In this document: piece after piece, positions 39,415 to 48,052 of the stretch
How the letters are laid out: the number at the start of each line of letters is the position of its first letter
Position numbering within the stretch: position 1 is the stretch's first letter
From: Phenylobacterium sp. Root1290
GTDB lineage: Bacteria > Pseudomonadota > Alphaproteobacteria > Caulobacterales > Caulobacteraceae
Direction of reading: 5' to 3'
Length of the DNA stretch: 64,000 nt
Assembly: GCF_001425305.1 (NCBI RefSeq)
Contig: NZ_LMEE01000003.1
Location: forward strand, 434,001 to 498,000
Program-made: the position numbers and the translations under genes
The notes under the pieces: generated by a model
Database searches by the model: none
The model's input: only the letters and a program-made list of their open reading frames with translations
What the model was told of the DNA's origin: nothing

Positions 39415-41790
39415 CTACCAGGTGAACCTTCGGGCGCCGCCGACGACGGTCGCGCCCGAGGTTCCGAAGGCCATCAGGTCGGCGGGGCGAGCGGGCAAGG
39501 GCTTCGCTTCCGCCGGCCATTGGTCGAACGTCGCTGAATAGCCGACCTCGATCGCTCCCGGGCTGGGGGCGCGGAAGGTCAGGGTGAGCCCGTCAGTCTG
39601 GGCCTCCCACCCGATCCGGACGGAGCCGCCCGCGGGCGGCTTGATCGGATGGCCGTTGATGGCCGCTCCCTCCAGTTTGGCGGTGGTGTCGAGGCGTAGC
39701 GCCAGCGTGCGCGCGCCCGGCGCGGCCACATGCAGCCGGTAGCCGCCGTCCGGCTGGCGCGTGAACTCGACGCCGCCCGGCGGGATCGCGACCGGGTCGG
39801 CCTTGGCCGCCCAGACCGCGCTGCGGCGCAGGCCTGGCAGCTTCGTCTTCTCCACCGTCCCGCCATCGACGCGGAGGACGCCGCGCGTCCAGTCGGGCAG
39901 GCCTGGCGCGTCGCTGAACCGATGGGCGCGGCCGTTCTCTCGGTCGAGGTGGTAGGCGATGTGGGTGACCTGCGGGTGGCGTTCGGTCCATGGCGGATCC
40001 AGGCGGACCACGCCGACGGCGACGACGCCCAGCAGCATGACCGCCAGCGCGGCCATGCGGGCGCCCTTCTGGTCCTCGGCCGGCTGGGCCAGGGGCCAGA
40101 GCGTCCAGGCGGCGAGCCAGGTGATCACGGCCAGCAGTTCGGGCTGGTCCAGGCCCTGGAAGATCCCGTGCCCGAACGCCAGCAGCCAGGAGAGGCCCAG
40201 GATCCCGGCGATGGTCAGCACGGCCAGGACCGGCAGATTGCGTTTCGCGCCCAGGCCGGTGAGGGCGGCCGACAGGGTCGCCAGGGCCAGCGGCCAGGCG
40301 GCGAGGAAGGCGGTCGTCGGCGCGGCGACTTGCAGGGCGATGGCGATCAGCAGGCCGCTGGCCAGCACCCCGGCCCAGGCCCCGGCGACGCCAGTCGGGC
40401 GACCGAAGCAGAGCAGGGCGAGGACGGCGGCGACGACACCCAGCACTAGGCCCGCGACATCGACGTGTCCGAACGCCGAGCATGCGGCGCCGACGATGAG
40501 GGCGAGCACGGCTGCGGCCATGCGGGTGCGGCCGCGTCCGGCGGCGGCGGCGGCCAGCAGCAGCGCGCCGACGCCGAGAAGGGCGAGAGCGACCTCCCAG
40601 CGGCCGGCCTGGGCCAGCAGGACGTGCTGCTCCAGGAAGCCGAACTCGGCCCCCGTGGCGAAGCGTGCAAGGCGGAACACCGCGGCGGCGAAGGTCAGGA
40701 CGAAGAGCCCGGCGCCCATGCCCTTAAGCGTGTCCAGCAGGCTCAGGGCCTGGGCGCGGCGGGCGCGCAGCATGGCCAGGGTCAGCAGCAGCGCCGAAGC
40801 CGCCACCGCGATCCAGCCGAAGGCGGCCGGGTAGGCGAGGAGGTGACCGCCGAAGGTGTTGGCGTAGACGAGGTTAGGCCCCTTGGCCGGAAGCGTGGCG
40901 GCGTAGGCGGCGGCGTCCGTGGCGGCCAGGACCTGCTCGCCGATATGCTGCAGGGAGCCCTTGTCCAGGTTAGCCGACGTCGAGGTGGCGGCGTGGTAGT
41001 CGAACTGGCTGCCGATGAAGGCGAAGTTCAGCCCAGGCACGCCCTTGGCCTTGGACACCGAGAAGTCGGTGTCGTTGGGCATGTGCTCGTAAAGGAAGAC
41101 TGTCAGCGACGAGGCGAGCGGCGCAGGCGCGCTCTTGCGGAAGAGCTCGATCGTGCCGGCGTTGTCGGCGCCGGTCTGGAACATCTGGGCGCGGCCGCCG
41201 CCGCCGCGCGCTTCCATGTTGAGCAGGAAGCTGACGCGGGGCGCCAGCGGATGCTGGTCGAAGAAAGCCTGGGCACCGAGCAGGCCGCTCTCTTCGCCAT
41301 CGGTGATCAGCAGGATGACGTCCCGGGCCGGCTGGCCCTTGGCCTTGAGCGCGCGGGCGATCTCGAGGGCGGCGGCGGTTCCGGCCGCATCGTCGGCGGC
41401 GCCTGGCGACCCGGGGACGCTGTCGTAGTGCGCCATTACGGCCACGGCGGGGAGGGTGCGATCGAGGCCGGGCAGCACGCCGATGACGTTCTCGACCGTT
41501 CCGCCGGCGATCCATTGGCCGTCCTGGCGCAGGACCTGGGTGCGCTGGACCTGCGGCTGCAGGCCTAGCGCCGACATCCGGGCGACGAGATGGTCGCGCA
41601 CGGCGGCGTTGGCCGCGCTGCCGATCGGGTGGGGGACCTTGGCGATGATCTCGACGTCGGCCATCGCACGGGCCGCGGAGAAGGCGTTGGCGGGCGCGTT
41701 GGTCGCCGCGGGGGGCGGGGTGCGCTCCTGCGCCCAGGCGATCAGGAACGCGACCGCCAGGCACACGATCAGTGCGATAGATCTTCCCAA
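39415..41790 (-). CDS. M28 family aminopeptidase with membrane domain
   Basis: A 791-residue membrane-bound zinc exopeptidase. One N-terminal anchor (about 4-22) precedes an M28 domain with the metal ligands in MAHYDSVPGSPGAADDAAG (about 125-143) and TDGEESGLLGAQAF. Further on are about eight hydrophobic spans (about 300-560) and a C-terminal beta-rich domain, the layout of ER-metallopeptidase-like proteins. A TTG start at 41790 is chosen: GGGGAGG lies 5 bases before it, whereas a start at 41928 would read through the ctrA terminator and overlap ctrA. Confidence 0.88.
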   Translation of the reverse strand: MGRSIALIVCLAVAFLIAWAQERTPPPAATNAPANAFSAARAMADVEIIAKVPHPIGSAANAAVRDHLVARMSALGLQPQVQRTQVLRQDGQWIAGGTVENVIGVLPGLDRTLPAVAVMAHYDSVPGSPGAADDAAGTAAALEIARALKAKGQPARDVILLITDGEESGLLGAQAFFDQHPLAPRVSFLLNMEARGGGGRAQMFQTGADNAGTIELFRKSAPAPLASSLTVFLYEHMPNDTDFSVSKAKGVPGLNFAFIGSQFDYHAATSTSANLDKGSLQHIGEQVLAATDAAAYAATLPAKGPNLVYANTFGGHLLAYPAAFGWIAVAASALLLTLAMLRARRAQALSLLDTLKGMGAGLFVLTFAAAVFRLARFATGAEFGFLEQHVLLAQAGRWEVALALLGVGALLLAAAAAGRGRTRMAAAVLALIVGAACSAFGHVDVAGLVLGVVAAVLALLCFGRPTGVAGAWAGVLASGLLIAIALQVAAPTTAFLAAWPLALATLSAALTGLGAKRNLPVLAVLTIAGILGLSWLLAFGHGIFQGLDQPELLAVITWLAAWTLWPLAQPAEDQKGARMAALAVMLLGVVAVGVVRLDPPWTERHPQVTHIAYHLDRENGRAHRFSDAPGLPDWTRGVLRVDGGTVEKTKLPGLRRSAVWAAKADPVAIPPGGVEFTRQPDGGYRLHVAAPGARTLALRLDTTAKLEGAAINGHPIKPPAGGSVRIGWEAQTDGLTLTFRAPSPGAIEVGYSATFDQWPAEAKPLPARPADLMAFGTSGATVVGGARRFTW

Positions 41791-41848
41791 CGCCGCCTCC
41801 CCGCGAACTGTTGCGTGCGAGCCTAGCCTGGAACCGGCGCAAAACGAA

Positions 41849-41877
41849 AACGCCCGCCGGATGGAGCGGCGGGCGTT
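41849..41877 (-). terminator. Intrinsic terminator of ctrA
   Basis: An 11-bp stem (AACGCCCGCCG, 41849-41859, with 41867-41877) followed on the minus strand by TTTTCGTTTT, 29 bp after the ctrA stop. It separates ctrA from the M28 gene, supporting independent expression of both. Confidence 0.9.
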
Positions 41878-41905
41878 CTGTCGTCTAGTGGAGCGTGGGG
41901 CCCGG

Positions 41906-42601
41906 TCAGGCCGCCACGGCGCTCTCATGCGGGTCGCGCAGCACGTAGCCGCGGCCCCAGACGGTTTCGATGTGGTGCTTGCCGTCGGCGGCCGCGGCCA
42001 GCTTCTTGCGCAGCTTGCAGATGAAGACGTCGATGATCTTCAGTTCCGGCTCGTCCATCCCGCCGTAGAGGTGGTTCAGGAACATTTCCTTGGTGAGCGT
42101 GGTGCCCTTGCGGAGCGAGAGCAGCTCCAGCATCTGGTATTCCTTGCCGGTCAGGTGGACGCGGCTGTTGTTCACTTCGACGGTCTTGGCGTCGAGGTTC
42201 ACCGTGATGTCGCCGGTCTTGATGACCGATTGGGCGTGGCCCTTGGAGCGACGGACCACCGCGTGGATGCGGGCGACCAGTTCGTCCTTGTGGAACGGCT
42301 TGGTCATGTAGTCGTCGCCGCCGGCGCCGAAGGTCTTAACCTTCGTGTCGATCTCGGCCGTGCCGGACAGGATCATGATCGGCGTGTTGATCTTCGCCAC
42401 CCGCAGGGTGCGCAGAACGTCCATGCCGCTCATGTCGGGCAGATTCAGGTCGAGCAGGATAAGATCGTAGTCGTAGATCTTGCCCAGATCGACGCCCTCT
42501 TCCCCGAGGTCCGTCGTATAGACGTTGAACCCCTCGGACTTGAGCATCAGCTCGATGCTTTGCGCCGTGGCGCTGTCGTCTTCAATCAACAGAACGCGCA
42601 T
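41906..42601 (-). CDS. ctrA: Cell-cycle master response regulator CtrA
   Basis: OmpR-family regulator of 231 residues that governs cell cycle, flagella and chromosome replication in Caulobacter relatives. The receiver domain has the acid pocket (E7, D8, D9), phospho-acceptor D51 in ILLDLNLPD and K in MTKPFH. The C-terminal winged helix contains the near-invariant [17 protein letters not shown] and [13 protein letters not shown] regions. The final Ser-Ala-Val-Ala-Ala matches the ClpXP degradation signal of CtrA, consistent with SspB/ClpXP components encoded nearby. Upstream lies a dense set of GANTC and GTTAA motifs. Confidence 0.98.
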   Translation of the reverse strand: MRVLLIEDDSATAQSIELMLKSEGFNVYTTDLGEEGVDLGKIYDYDLILLDLNLPDMSGMDVLRTLRVAKINTPIMILSGTAEIDTKVKTFGAGGDDYMTKPFHKDELVARIHAVVRRSKGHAQSVIKTGDITVNLDAKTVEVNNSRVHLTGKEYQMLELLSLRKGTTLTKEMFLNHLYGGMDEPELKIIDVFICKLRKKLAAAADGKHHIETVWGRGYVLRDPHESAVAA

Positions 42602-42666
42602 CAGTTCCTCCTCGAACGGTAGCGCTAAAACTTACGATTTCGGGCAATCCGCCCCGATCCTCGCTG

Positions 42667-42792
42667 TTAACTTGCCAGCGAGTTAATTTATGACCGGTTA
42701 ATGGTGAAGCACCTTCGGCAGAATCGTTAACTCGGTTCGGGAATCGCCGACAAGCGCCGGCCTCCGGAGGCGAGTCTCACGGCCGTTGAATC
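42667..42792 (-). promoter_or_regulatory. ctrA: ctrA control region with four GANTC sites and four GTTAA half-sites
   Basis: The 329-bp stretch between ctrA and the divergent SDR gene holds TTAA half-sites at 42667, 42683, 42698 and 42727, all in the same orientation (GTTAA on the plus strand), and GANTC methylation sites at 42721, 42741, 42772 and 42788. CtrA binds TTAA-containing sites, and CcrM methylates GANTC; in Caulobacter methylation state times ctrA transcription. The spacings are 15-16 bp rather than the classic TTAA-N7-TTAA, so binding is inferred. Confidence 0.65.
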
Positions 42793-42930
42793 TTTCGTGA
42801 TTGGACTTGCGGGGCGAACGCCGGATGCGCGGCGGCCGCCATCTTAACCGCGAGGGGCGAACGGAACGGTCACGGCGCCGGCTCGTTTGGACCTGGAACC
42901 CCGAGGCGTCCCTAAAGTCCAAGGAATATC

Positions 42931-44073
42931 ATGGCCGTAAAACTGAAGCCGCTCGCCGAACAGGTCATCGTCATCACTGGAGCATCGTCGGGCATCGGCC
43001 TGGCGACCGCGCGCAAGGCCGCGAAGGCCGGCGCGGCGGTGGTGCTGGCGTCCCGCAACGGAGACGCCCTGCGGGCCATCTGTGAAGACATCAACGCCCA
43101 GGGCGGACGCGCGCATGCGGTGGTCGCCGACGTCGGCGAACCTGAGGACGTGGAAAAGATCGCCCGGGCGGCGGTGGCGCGGTTCGAGCGCTTCGACACC
43201 TGGATCAACGACGCCGGCGTCGGCCTTTATGGCGAGCTCACCGAGACCTCGCAGGCCGATCACGAGCGGCTCTTCCGCACGAACTACTTCGGCGTGGTCA
43301 ACGGATCGCTGGAGGCGGTGAAGCACTTCCGGACGAACGGACGGCCGGGCGCGGTGATCAATGTCGGTTCGGCCCTGTCGGATGTTGCGGCGCCGCTGAT
43401 GGGCGCCTACTCGGCCTCCAAGCACGCCGTGAAAGGCTTCACCGATGCCTTGCGGCTGGAAGTCCTGCGCGACAAGGCGCCGGTCTCGGTCACGCTGATC
43501 AAGCCGTCGAGCGTTTCGACCCCGTTCGCCGACCACGCCCGAAATTTGATGGACGAGGCCGCCTCCGTCCCGCCGCCGCGCTATGCGCCGGACGTGGTCG
43601 CCGACGCCATCCTGCATGCTGCGGTCCATCCGGTGCGCGACATCGCGGTCGGCTCGGGCGCCCGTCCGATGGCCGTCGGCTCGGCCGCTGCGCCGATCCT
43701 GGTCGACAAGGTGCTGGCGTGGGCGATGCCCCCGATGAGCCGCCGGCGCGGCGACAAGCCGTCTCGTGACAGCCTGCATCAGCCCGGCATCGACGGCCTG
43801 ACCGAGAGCGAGCACCTGAAGGGCCGCCGCTTCAGCGTCTACACCGAGGCCCAGAAGCGGCCGGGCCTCACCATCGGCCTGGGCGCCCTGGCCGTGGTCG
43901 GGATCGCAGCTTTCCTGGGCCGTGAGACCTTGTCGCGCAATGCCCGGCCTATGCTCGCCAAGGCCGCTCGCCCGATCCTGCTGAGGGCCGCGATGCGGCG
44001 TCCCGCGGCCGCCGCCAAGCTGGTCGCGCGTCATCCGGGCAGGGCGGCGCGATTGGCCGCCGCGCTTCGCTGA
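42931..44073 (+). CDS. SDR family oxidoreductase with C-terminal extension
   Basis: A 380-residue classical short-chain dehydrogenase. The NAD(P) motif TGASSGIG is at 16-23, the NNAG-equivalent at INDAGVG, and the catalytic Ser...Tyr-x-x-x-Lys in GSALSDV and YSASKHA. The first 250 residues are the enzyme; the remaining about 130 form a basic, Ala/Arg-rich tail with one hydrophobic segment (about 310-325), probably a membrane anchor. Such SDRs are common beside ctrA-type regions, but substrate is unknown. Divergent from ctrA, sharing the methylation-rich region. Confidence 0.85.
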   Translation: MAVKLKPLAEQVIVITGASSGIGLATARKAAKAGAAVVLASRNGDALRAICEDINAQGGRAHAVVADVGEPEDVEKIARAAVARFERFDTWINDAGVGLYGELTETSQADHERLFRTNYFGVVNGSLEAVKHFRTNGRPGAVINVGSALSDVAAPLMGAYSASKHAVKGFTDALRLEVLRDKAPVSVTLIKPSSVSTPFADHARNLMDEAASVPPPRYAPDVVADAILHAAVHPVRDIAVGSGARPMAVGSAAAPILVDKVLAWAMPPMSRRRGDKPSRDSLHQPGIDGLTESEHLKGRRFSVYTEAQKRPGLTIGLGALAVVGIAAFLGRETLSRNARPMLAKAARPILLRAAMRRPAAAAKLVARHPGRAARLAAALR

Positions 44074-44097
44074 CGACCGCCCGAATCTTCATCGGGG

Positions 44098-44135
44098 GTT
44101 AACGGCGCCGGGCGGATTCTGCCGGCGGTCGAATC
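44098..44135 (+). promoter_or_regulatory. fliI: fliI leader with GTTAA half-site and two GANTC sites
   Basis: GTTAAC at 44098-44103, GATTC at 44115-44119 and GAATC at 44131-44135 lie within 60 bp before the fliI start. The combination resembles early (CtrA-controlled, methylation-sensitive) promoters, but no complete CtrA site is present. Confidence 0.4.
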
Positions 44136-44153
44136 TGACCGCTGGGGTCTCTA

Positions 44154-45491
44154 TTGCGTAGCCTTGTCGCTGCTGTGGAGCGGATTGATCCGCTCACCGT
44201 CTCCGGTCGCGTCGCGGCTGTGAACGGCCTCCTGATCGAGGCTCGCGGCGGGTTGACGCGCCTGGCGGTCGGCGCGCGCGCCGAGATCGAGCGCCGGGCC
44301 GACAAACCGCTGGCCGCTGAAGTGGTCGGCTTCCGCGAGACCCGCGCGCTGCTGATGCCGTTCGGCCCGGTCGAGGGCGTGGCGCCGGGCGCGGAGATCC
44401 GCATCGAACCTCAGGGCTCCGCCGTGCGGCCGACGACGGCCTGGCTGGGCCGGATCATCGACGCCTTCGGCGAGCCTATCGACGGCCTCGGGCCGCTGCC
44501 GCAGGGCATGGCGGCATACCCGCTGCGCGCCGCGCCGCCGGCCGCCCATGCGCGCGGCCGGGTGGGCGAGCGCCTGGACCTGGGCGTGCGCTCGATGAAC
44601 GTCTTCACCACCTGCTGCCGCGGACAGCGCCTGGGCGTGTTCGCCGGCTCCGGCGTCGGCAAGTCCGTGCTGCTGTCGATGCTGGCCAAGCAGTCCGACT
44701 GCGACGCGGTGGTCGTCGGCCTGATCGGCGAGCGGGGCCGCGAGGTCCGCGAGTTCATCGAGGAGACCCTGGGCGAAGAGGGGCTGAAGCGCGCCATCGT
44801 CGTGGTCGCCACCTCCGATGAGCCGGCGCTGAAGCGCCGGCAGGCCGCCTACATGACCCTGGCCATCGCCGAGTTCCTGCGCGACCAGGACCTTGAAGTC
44901 CTCTGCATGATGGACAGCGTCACCCGCTTCGCCATGGCCCAGCGCGAGATCGGGCTGGCCGCCGGCGAACCGCCGACCACCAAGGGCTATACGCCGACCG
45001 TCTTCACCGAACTGCCCAAGCTGCTCGAGCGGGCGGGACCCGGGCCGATCCGGCCCGACGGCACGACGGCGGGACCGATCACCGGCATCTTCACGGTGCT
45101 GGTCGATGGCGACGACCACAACGAACCGATCGCCGACGCCGTGCGCGGCATCCTTGACGGGCACATCGTCATGGAGCGCAGCATCGCCGAGCGCGGACGT
45201 TTCCCGGCGATCAACGTGCTGAAGTCGATCAGCCGGACCATGCCCGGCTGCCATCTGCCGCACGAGCGCGAGATCGTGAAGGCTGCGCGGCAGTCGCTGT
45301 CGGCCTATGCGAACATGGAAGAACTCATCCGCATTGGCGCCTATCGCGCCGGGGCGGACCCGCAGGTCGACCGGGCCATCGCCCTCAATCCCGCGCTCGA
45401 GGCGTTCCTCGGCCAGGACAAGGACGAGGCCACGAGCCTGGACGACAGTTTCAACATCCTCGCCCACATCCTGAACGGTGAAGCCGCATGA
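44154..45491 (+). CDS. fliI: Flagellum-specific ATPase FliI
   Basis: The hexameric ATPase that powers export of flagellar subunits through the type III apparatus. The 445-residue protein has the beta-barrel N-domain, Walker A GSGVGKS at 165-171, Walker [10 protein letters not shown] near 246-254, and the FliI-specific [13 protein letters not shown] region. It starts with TTG and shares a 4-bp overlap with fliJ. It interacts with FliH, encoded at 51902-52552 in the separate minus-strand flagellar operon. Confidence 0.96.
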   Translation: MRSLVAAVERIDPLTVSGRVAAVNGLLIEARGGLTRLAVGARAEIERRADKPLAAEVVGFRETRALLMPFGPVEGVAPGAEIRIEPQGSAVRPTTAWLGRIIDAFGEPIDGLGPLPQGMAAYPLRAAPPAAHARGRVGERLDLGVRSMNVFTTCCRGQRLGVFAGSGVGKSVLLSMLAKQSDCDAVVVGLIGERGREVREFIEETLGEEGLKRAIVVVATSDEPALKRRQAAYMTLAIAEFLRDQDLEVLCMMDSVTRFAMAQREIGLAAGEPPTTKGYTPTVFTELPKLLERAGPGPIRPDGTTAGPITGIFTVLVDGDDHNEPIADAVRGILDGHIVMERSIAERGRFPAINVLKSISRTMPGCHLPHEREIVKAARQSLSAYANMEELIRIGAYRAGADPQVDRAIALNPALEAFLGQDKDEATSLDDSFNILAHILNGEAA

Positions 45492-45901
45492 GCTGGGCGC
45501 AGTCCCTGATCAAACTCTCGACCTATGAGGTCGAGATCCTGCAGAAGCGGCTTGGCGAGATCGCCGACCGTCGGATGCAGATGGAAATGAAGCTGGCGTT
45601 CCTGGAGGCCGAAGGCGAGGCCGAGGCGGCCCGGGCGCGGCAGGACGCCGAAGCCGGCTGGTATCAGGTCGGGTTCTGGGAAGGCCTTCGCACCCGCAAG
45701 GCGATGGTGCAGGTCGACATCGACCGCATCGCCGTCGAGGAGGCCGGCGCCCGCGACGCCCTGGCCTTGGCCTTCGAAGAGCAGAAGAAGTACGAGCAGG
45801 TGGCCGAAGGCATCCGCCTGGCCCAGGTCAAGGAAGCTGCGCGGCTGGAAACGGCGGCGCTCGACGAACTCGGCCTGCGGCGAGCGGCCGGCGGCCGGTG
45901 A
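45488..45901 (+). CDS. fliJ: Flagellar export chaperone FliJ
   Basis: A 137-residue, almost wholly coiled-coil protein (Glu/Arg/Ala/Lys-rich heptads through the full length), immediately behind fliI with a 4-bp overlap. FliJ proteins bridge the FliI ring to FlhA and guide substrate chaperones. Sequence identity in this family is poor, so length, coiled-coil character and position carry the call. Its stop overlaps the next gene's GTG start by 4 bp. Confidence 0.88.
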   Translation: MSWAQSLIKLSTYEVEILQKRLGEIADRRMQMEMKLAFLEAEGEAEAARARQDAEAGWYQVGFWEGLRTRKAMVQVDIDRIAVEEAGARDALALAFEEQKKYEQVAEGIRLAQVKEAARLETAALDELGLRRAAGGR

Positions 45902-46953
45902 CGCCGGACGTCTCGCGCCGTGCCATGATCGGCTCGGCGCTGGCGCTGGCCGCGTGCGGCCAGAAGCCTGAGGCGCGGGCCGCGACCCTGGAGCTGCCGG
46001 CGCTGAAGTCCGTGGCTCCGTTCCCGGTCGGAACCTGTGTTCAGGCGCTTCAGCTCGACGACCCCAATCTCGCGCCGCTGATCGCGAGCCAGGTCTCCCA
46101 ACTCACCGCCGAGTGGGAGATGAAGATGGAGTACATCGTCCGCGACGACGGCTCTCTGCGCTTCGAGGCGCCCGACAAGATCGCCGCCTTCGCCCGCGCC
46201 CATGGCATGCGGTTCTTCGGCCATACCCTGGTCTGGTACGCGCAGGAGCCGGAGGCCTTCAAGCAGTTGGACACCGGTCGGATCGCGTTCGACGCGGCCT
46301 ATCGCAACTACATCACGGCGGTGGTCGGACGCTATCGCGGCCAGGCGACGGGCTGGGACGTGGTCAACGAGGCGGTGGCCGAGGATGGCGAGGGCTGGCG
46401 CAACTGCCTGTGGTCAGAGCGCCTGGGGCCGCTGGAGCACATGGTGTTGGCCTTTCAGTATGCGCGTGAGGCCGATCCCGACGCGGTGCTGTTCCTCAAC
46501 GACTACAACCTAGAGAACATCCCGAAGAAGCGGACGACCTTCCTCAAGCTGGCCGAGGCCCTGCTGAAGGCGGGCGCGCCGCTGGGCGGCGTAGGCACCC
46601 AGACCCATGTCGCCGCCGATCTGGCGCCCGGCGCGCTGGCCGATGCGATCAAGGATCTCGCCAGCCTCGGTCTGCCGGTGCATCTCTCGGAGCTGGATGT
46701 CTCGTTGAGCCGCGCCGGGGGACTGTTGCGGGACAAGGCCAAGCTGGAAGCCGGACAGGCGCGGGTCTACGCCGAGGCGGCCGAGGCGTTCTCCAGCCTG
46801 CCGGCTCAGCAGCGCTTCGCCTTCACGCACTGGGGGCTTCGCGACGCCGACTCCTGGCTCAAACGCGAGGATGCACGCGATCGGCCGCTGCTGTTCGACG
46901 ACGAAGGCCGACCCAAGGCGGCGGCCGTCGCCTGGATCAACGGACTGCGCTAG
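45898..46953 (+). CDS. GH10 endo-beta-1,4-xylanase, predicted lipoprotein or Tat substrate
   Basis: A 351-residue glycosyl hydrolase family 10 enzyme. The N-terminal SRRAMIGSALALAACG combines an RR pattern and a lipobox-like Ala-Ala-Cys (Cys near residue 20), so export is expected. The catalytic acid/base is Glu158 in WDVVNEAVAEDG and the nucleophile Glu265 in VHLSELDVSL; the FGHTLVWY and LNDYN motifs line the active site. It cuts internal bonds of xylan. Its GTG start overlaps the fliJ stop (GTGA), an odd pairing with a flagellar operon. Confidence 0.93.
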   Translation: MTPDVSRRAMIGSALALAACGQKPEARAATLELPALKSVAPFPVGTCVQALQLDDPNLAPLIASQVSQLTAEWEMKMEYIVRDDGSLRFEAPDKIAAFARAHGMRFFGHTLVWYAQEPEAFKQLDTGRIAFDAAYRNYITAVVGRYRGQATGWDVVNEAVAEDGEGWRNCLWSERLGPLEHMVLAFQYAREADPDAVLFLNDYNLENIPKKRTTFLKLAEALLKAGAPLGGVGTQTHVAADLAPGALADAIKDLASLGLPVHLSELDVSLSRAGGLLRDKAKLEAGQARVYAEAAEAFSSLPAQQRFAFTHWGLRDADSWLKREDARDRPLLFDDEGRPKAAAVAWINGLR

Positions 46954-47348
46954 TTCAGCGGGCCGGGCGCGGGCTGACGCGGCGCGGCGCGCGGAGTCTG
47001 CTCGGCGGCGTCGGCCGCCTGGCGCAGGGCGTGAAGGTCGTCGCTCAGGCGGAAGAGGGCGACATAGAGTTCGCAGAACGAGCGCCAAAGCAGGATCAAG
47101 CCGCCGACGACAAGCAGGCCGGCCACGAGCACCGGGATCGCCAGAATCACGCCGATCCAGCTTTCCTCGCGCAGGGCCACGCCGACTGCGGCGCCGACCG
47201 TACCGAACGCGATCAGCGCGATGACCCCCAGGCCCGCCCAATAGATGAGATGAATCACCTGGTTGGTCATCAGGCGCTCGAAGGTCAGCAGATCCCAGAA
47301 GATCGAGCTGCCCGGGCCGCGCCGGGTCGGGGAAGCAGGTCGCCGCAT
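46950..47348 (-). CDS. DUF4282 membrane protein
   Basis: A 132-residue protein with two transmembrane helices (about 37-58 and 70-92), the conserved FWDLLTFERLMTNQVI opening and the LWRSFCELYVALFR and LSDDLHALR segments of DUF4282. The C-terminus is Pro/Ala-rich. The start at 47348 is used because the upstream extension has no conserved sequence. Function is unknown. It ends 4 bp inside the convergent xylanase gene. Confidence 0.82.
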   Translation of the reverse strand: MRRPASPTRRGPGSSIFWDLLTFERLMTNQVIHLIYWAGLGVIALIAFGTVGAAVGVALREESWIGVILAIPVLVAGLLVVGGLILLWRSFCELYVALFRLSDDLHALRQAADAAEQTPRAAPRQPAPGPLN

Positions 47349-47542
47349 TCGATTTCCAACGCTTCGCGGCCCAATCGACCGCGCCAGGGGCAAATCGCTA
47401 TCAGCCGGGGCGCGCGCCTGCAACGCCCGTCGAGCCGCATGCCCTGGCTGGGGCGGTCTGGTGAGCTGGATTTGATCGCCGCCTGGACCATTCGGCGCGG
47501 CTCGGATGACGACATTCGCCGAATGCGTGTTAGCCTTTGGTC

Positions 47543-48049
47543 ATGGGCACGACGACACAAGCCGCCGATTGGAGACTTGAGCCGATCTCGGGAGCCGACC
47601 GCGACGTGGTCGAGGTCATCGGCCTGCCGCCTGAGCAGGAAGCGTTCGCCGGCAGTCTGGACGAGGTCTTCGGACGATTGAACGAGAGCGACGCCGTGGG
47701 CCTGGAGCAGGGTTTTGCGGTGGTCGAGCCCGGCGGCGAGGTCGTTGGGTTCTTCGTTCTGCGCGAGGGATTGCGCCGGCCTCCATGGGCACCACCGGGC
47801 ACGGTGAGCCTGCATAATTTCCGAGTTCGGCCGGGCTTTCAGGGCAAGGGCGTCGGACGGCGCTGCATCAGCCTGCTCGAGGACTGGTTCGTGCGCGAGC
47901 GACCGGTGCAGCCGCAGCTGATGCTGGCGGTCAACGCCCGCAATGTCGCCGCCATCGAGGCCTATCGGAAGATCGGTTTCATGGACACCGGCGGCCGTCA
48001 CGAAGAGGGCTTTGGGCCGCAGCTGATCTTCGCCAAGCCGCTGGGCTGA
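47543..48049 (+). CDS. GNAT family N-acetyltransferase
   Basis: A 168-residue GNAT protein: VSLHNFRVRPGFQGKGVGRRCI carries the beta-strand 4 and CoA loop (key residues Q-G-K-G-V-G), and NVAAIEAYRKIGF is motif B. The substrate is unknown. It is isolated between DUF4282 and the convergent flhA gene, 4 bp from the flhA stop. Confidence 0.83.
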   Translation: MGTTTQAADWRLEPISGADRDVVEVIGLPPEQEAFAGSLDEVFGRLNESDAVGLEQGFAVVEPGGEVVGFFVLREGLRRPPWAPPGTVSLHNFRVRPGFQGKGVGRRCISLLEDWFVRERPVQPQLMLAVNARNVAAIEAYRKIGFMDTGGRHEEGFGPQLIFAKPLG

Positions 48050-48052
48050 GCC

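Noticed and set aside
41791..41928. Longer N-terminus for the M28 peptidase
   Set aside because: It would cross the ctrA terminator and overlap the end of ctrA; the TTG at 41790 has GGGGAGG and directly precedes the membrane anchor.
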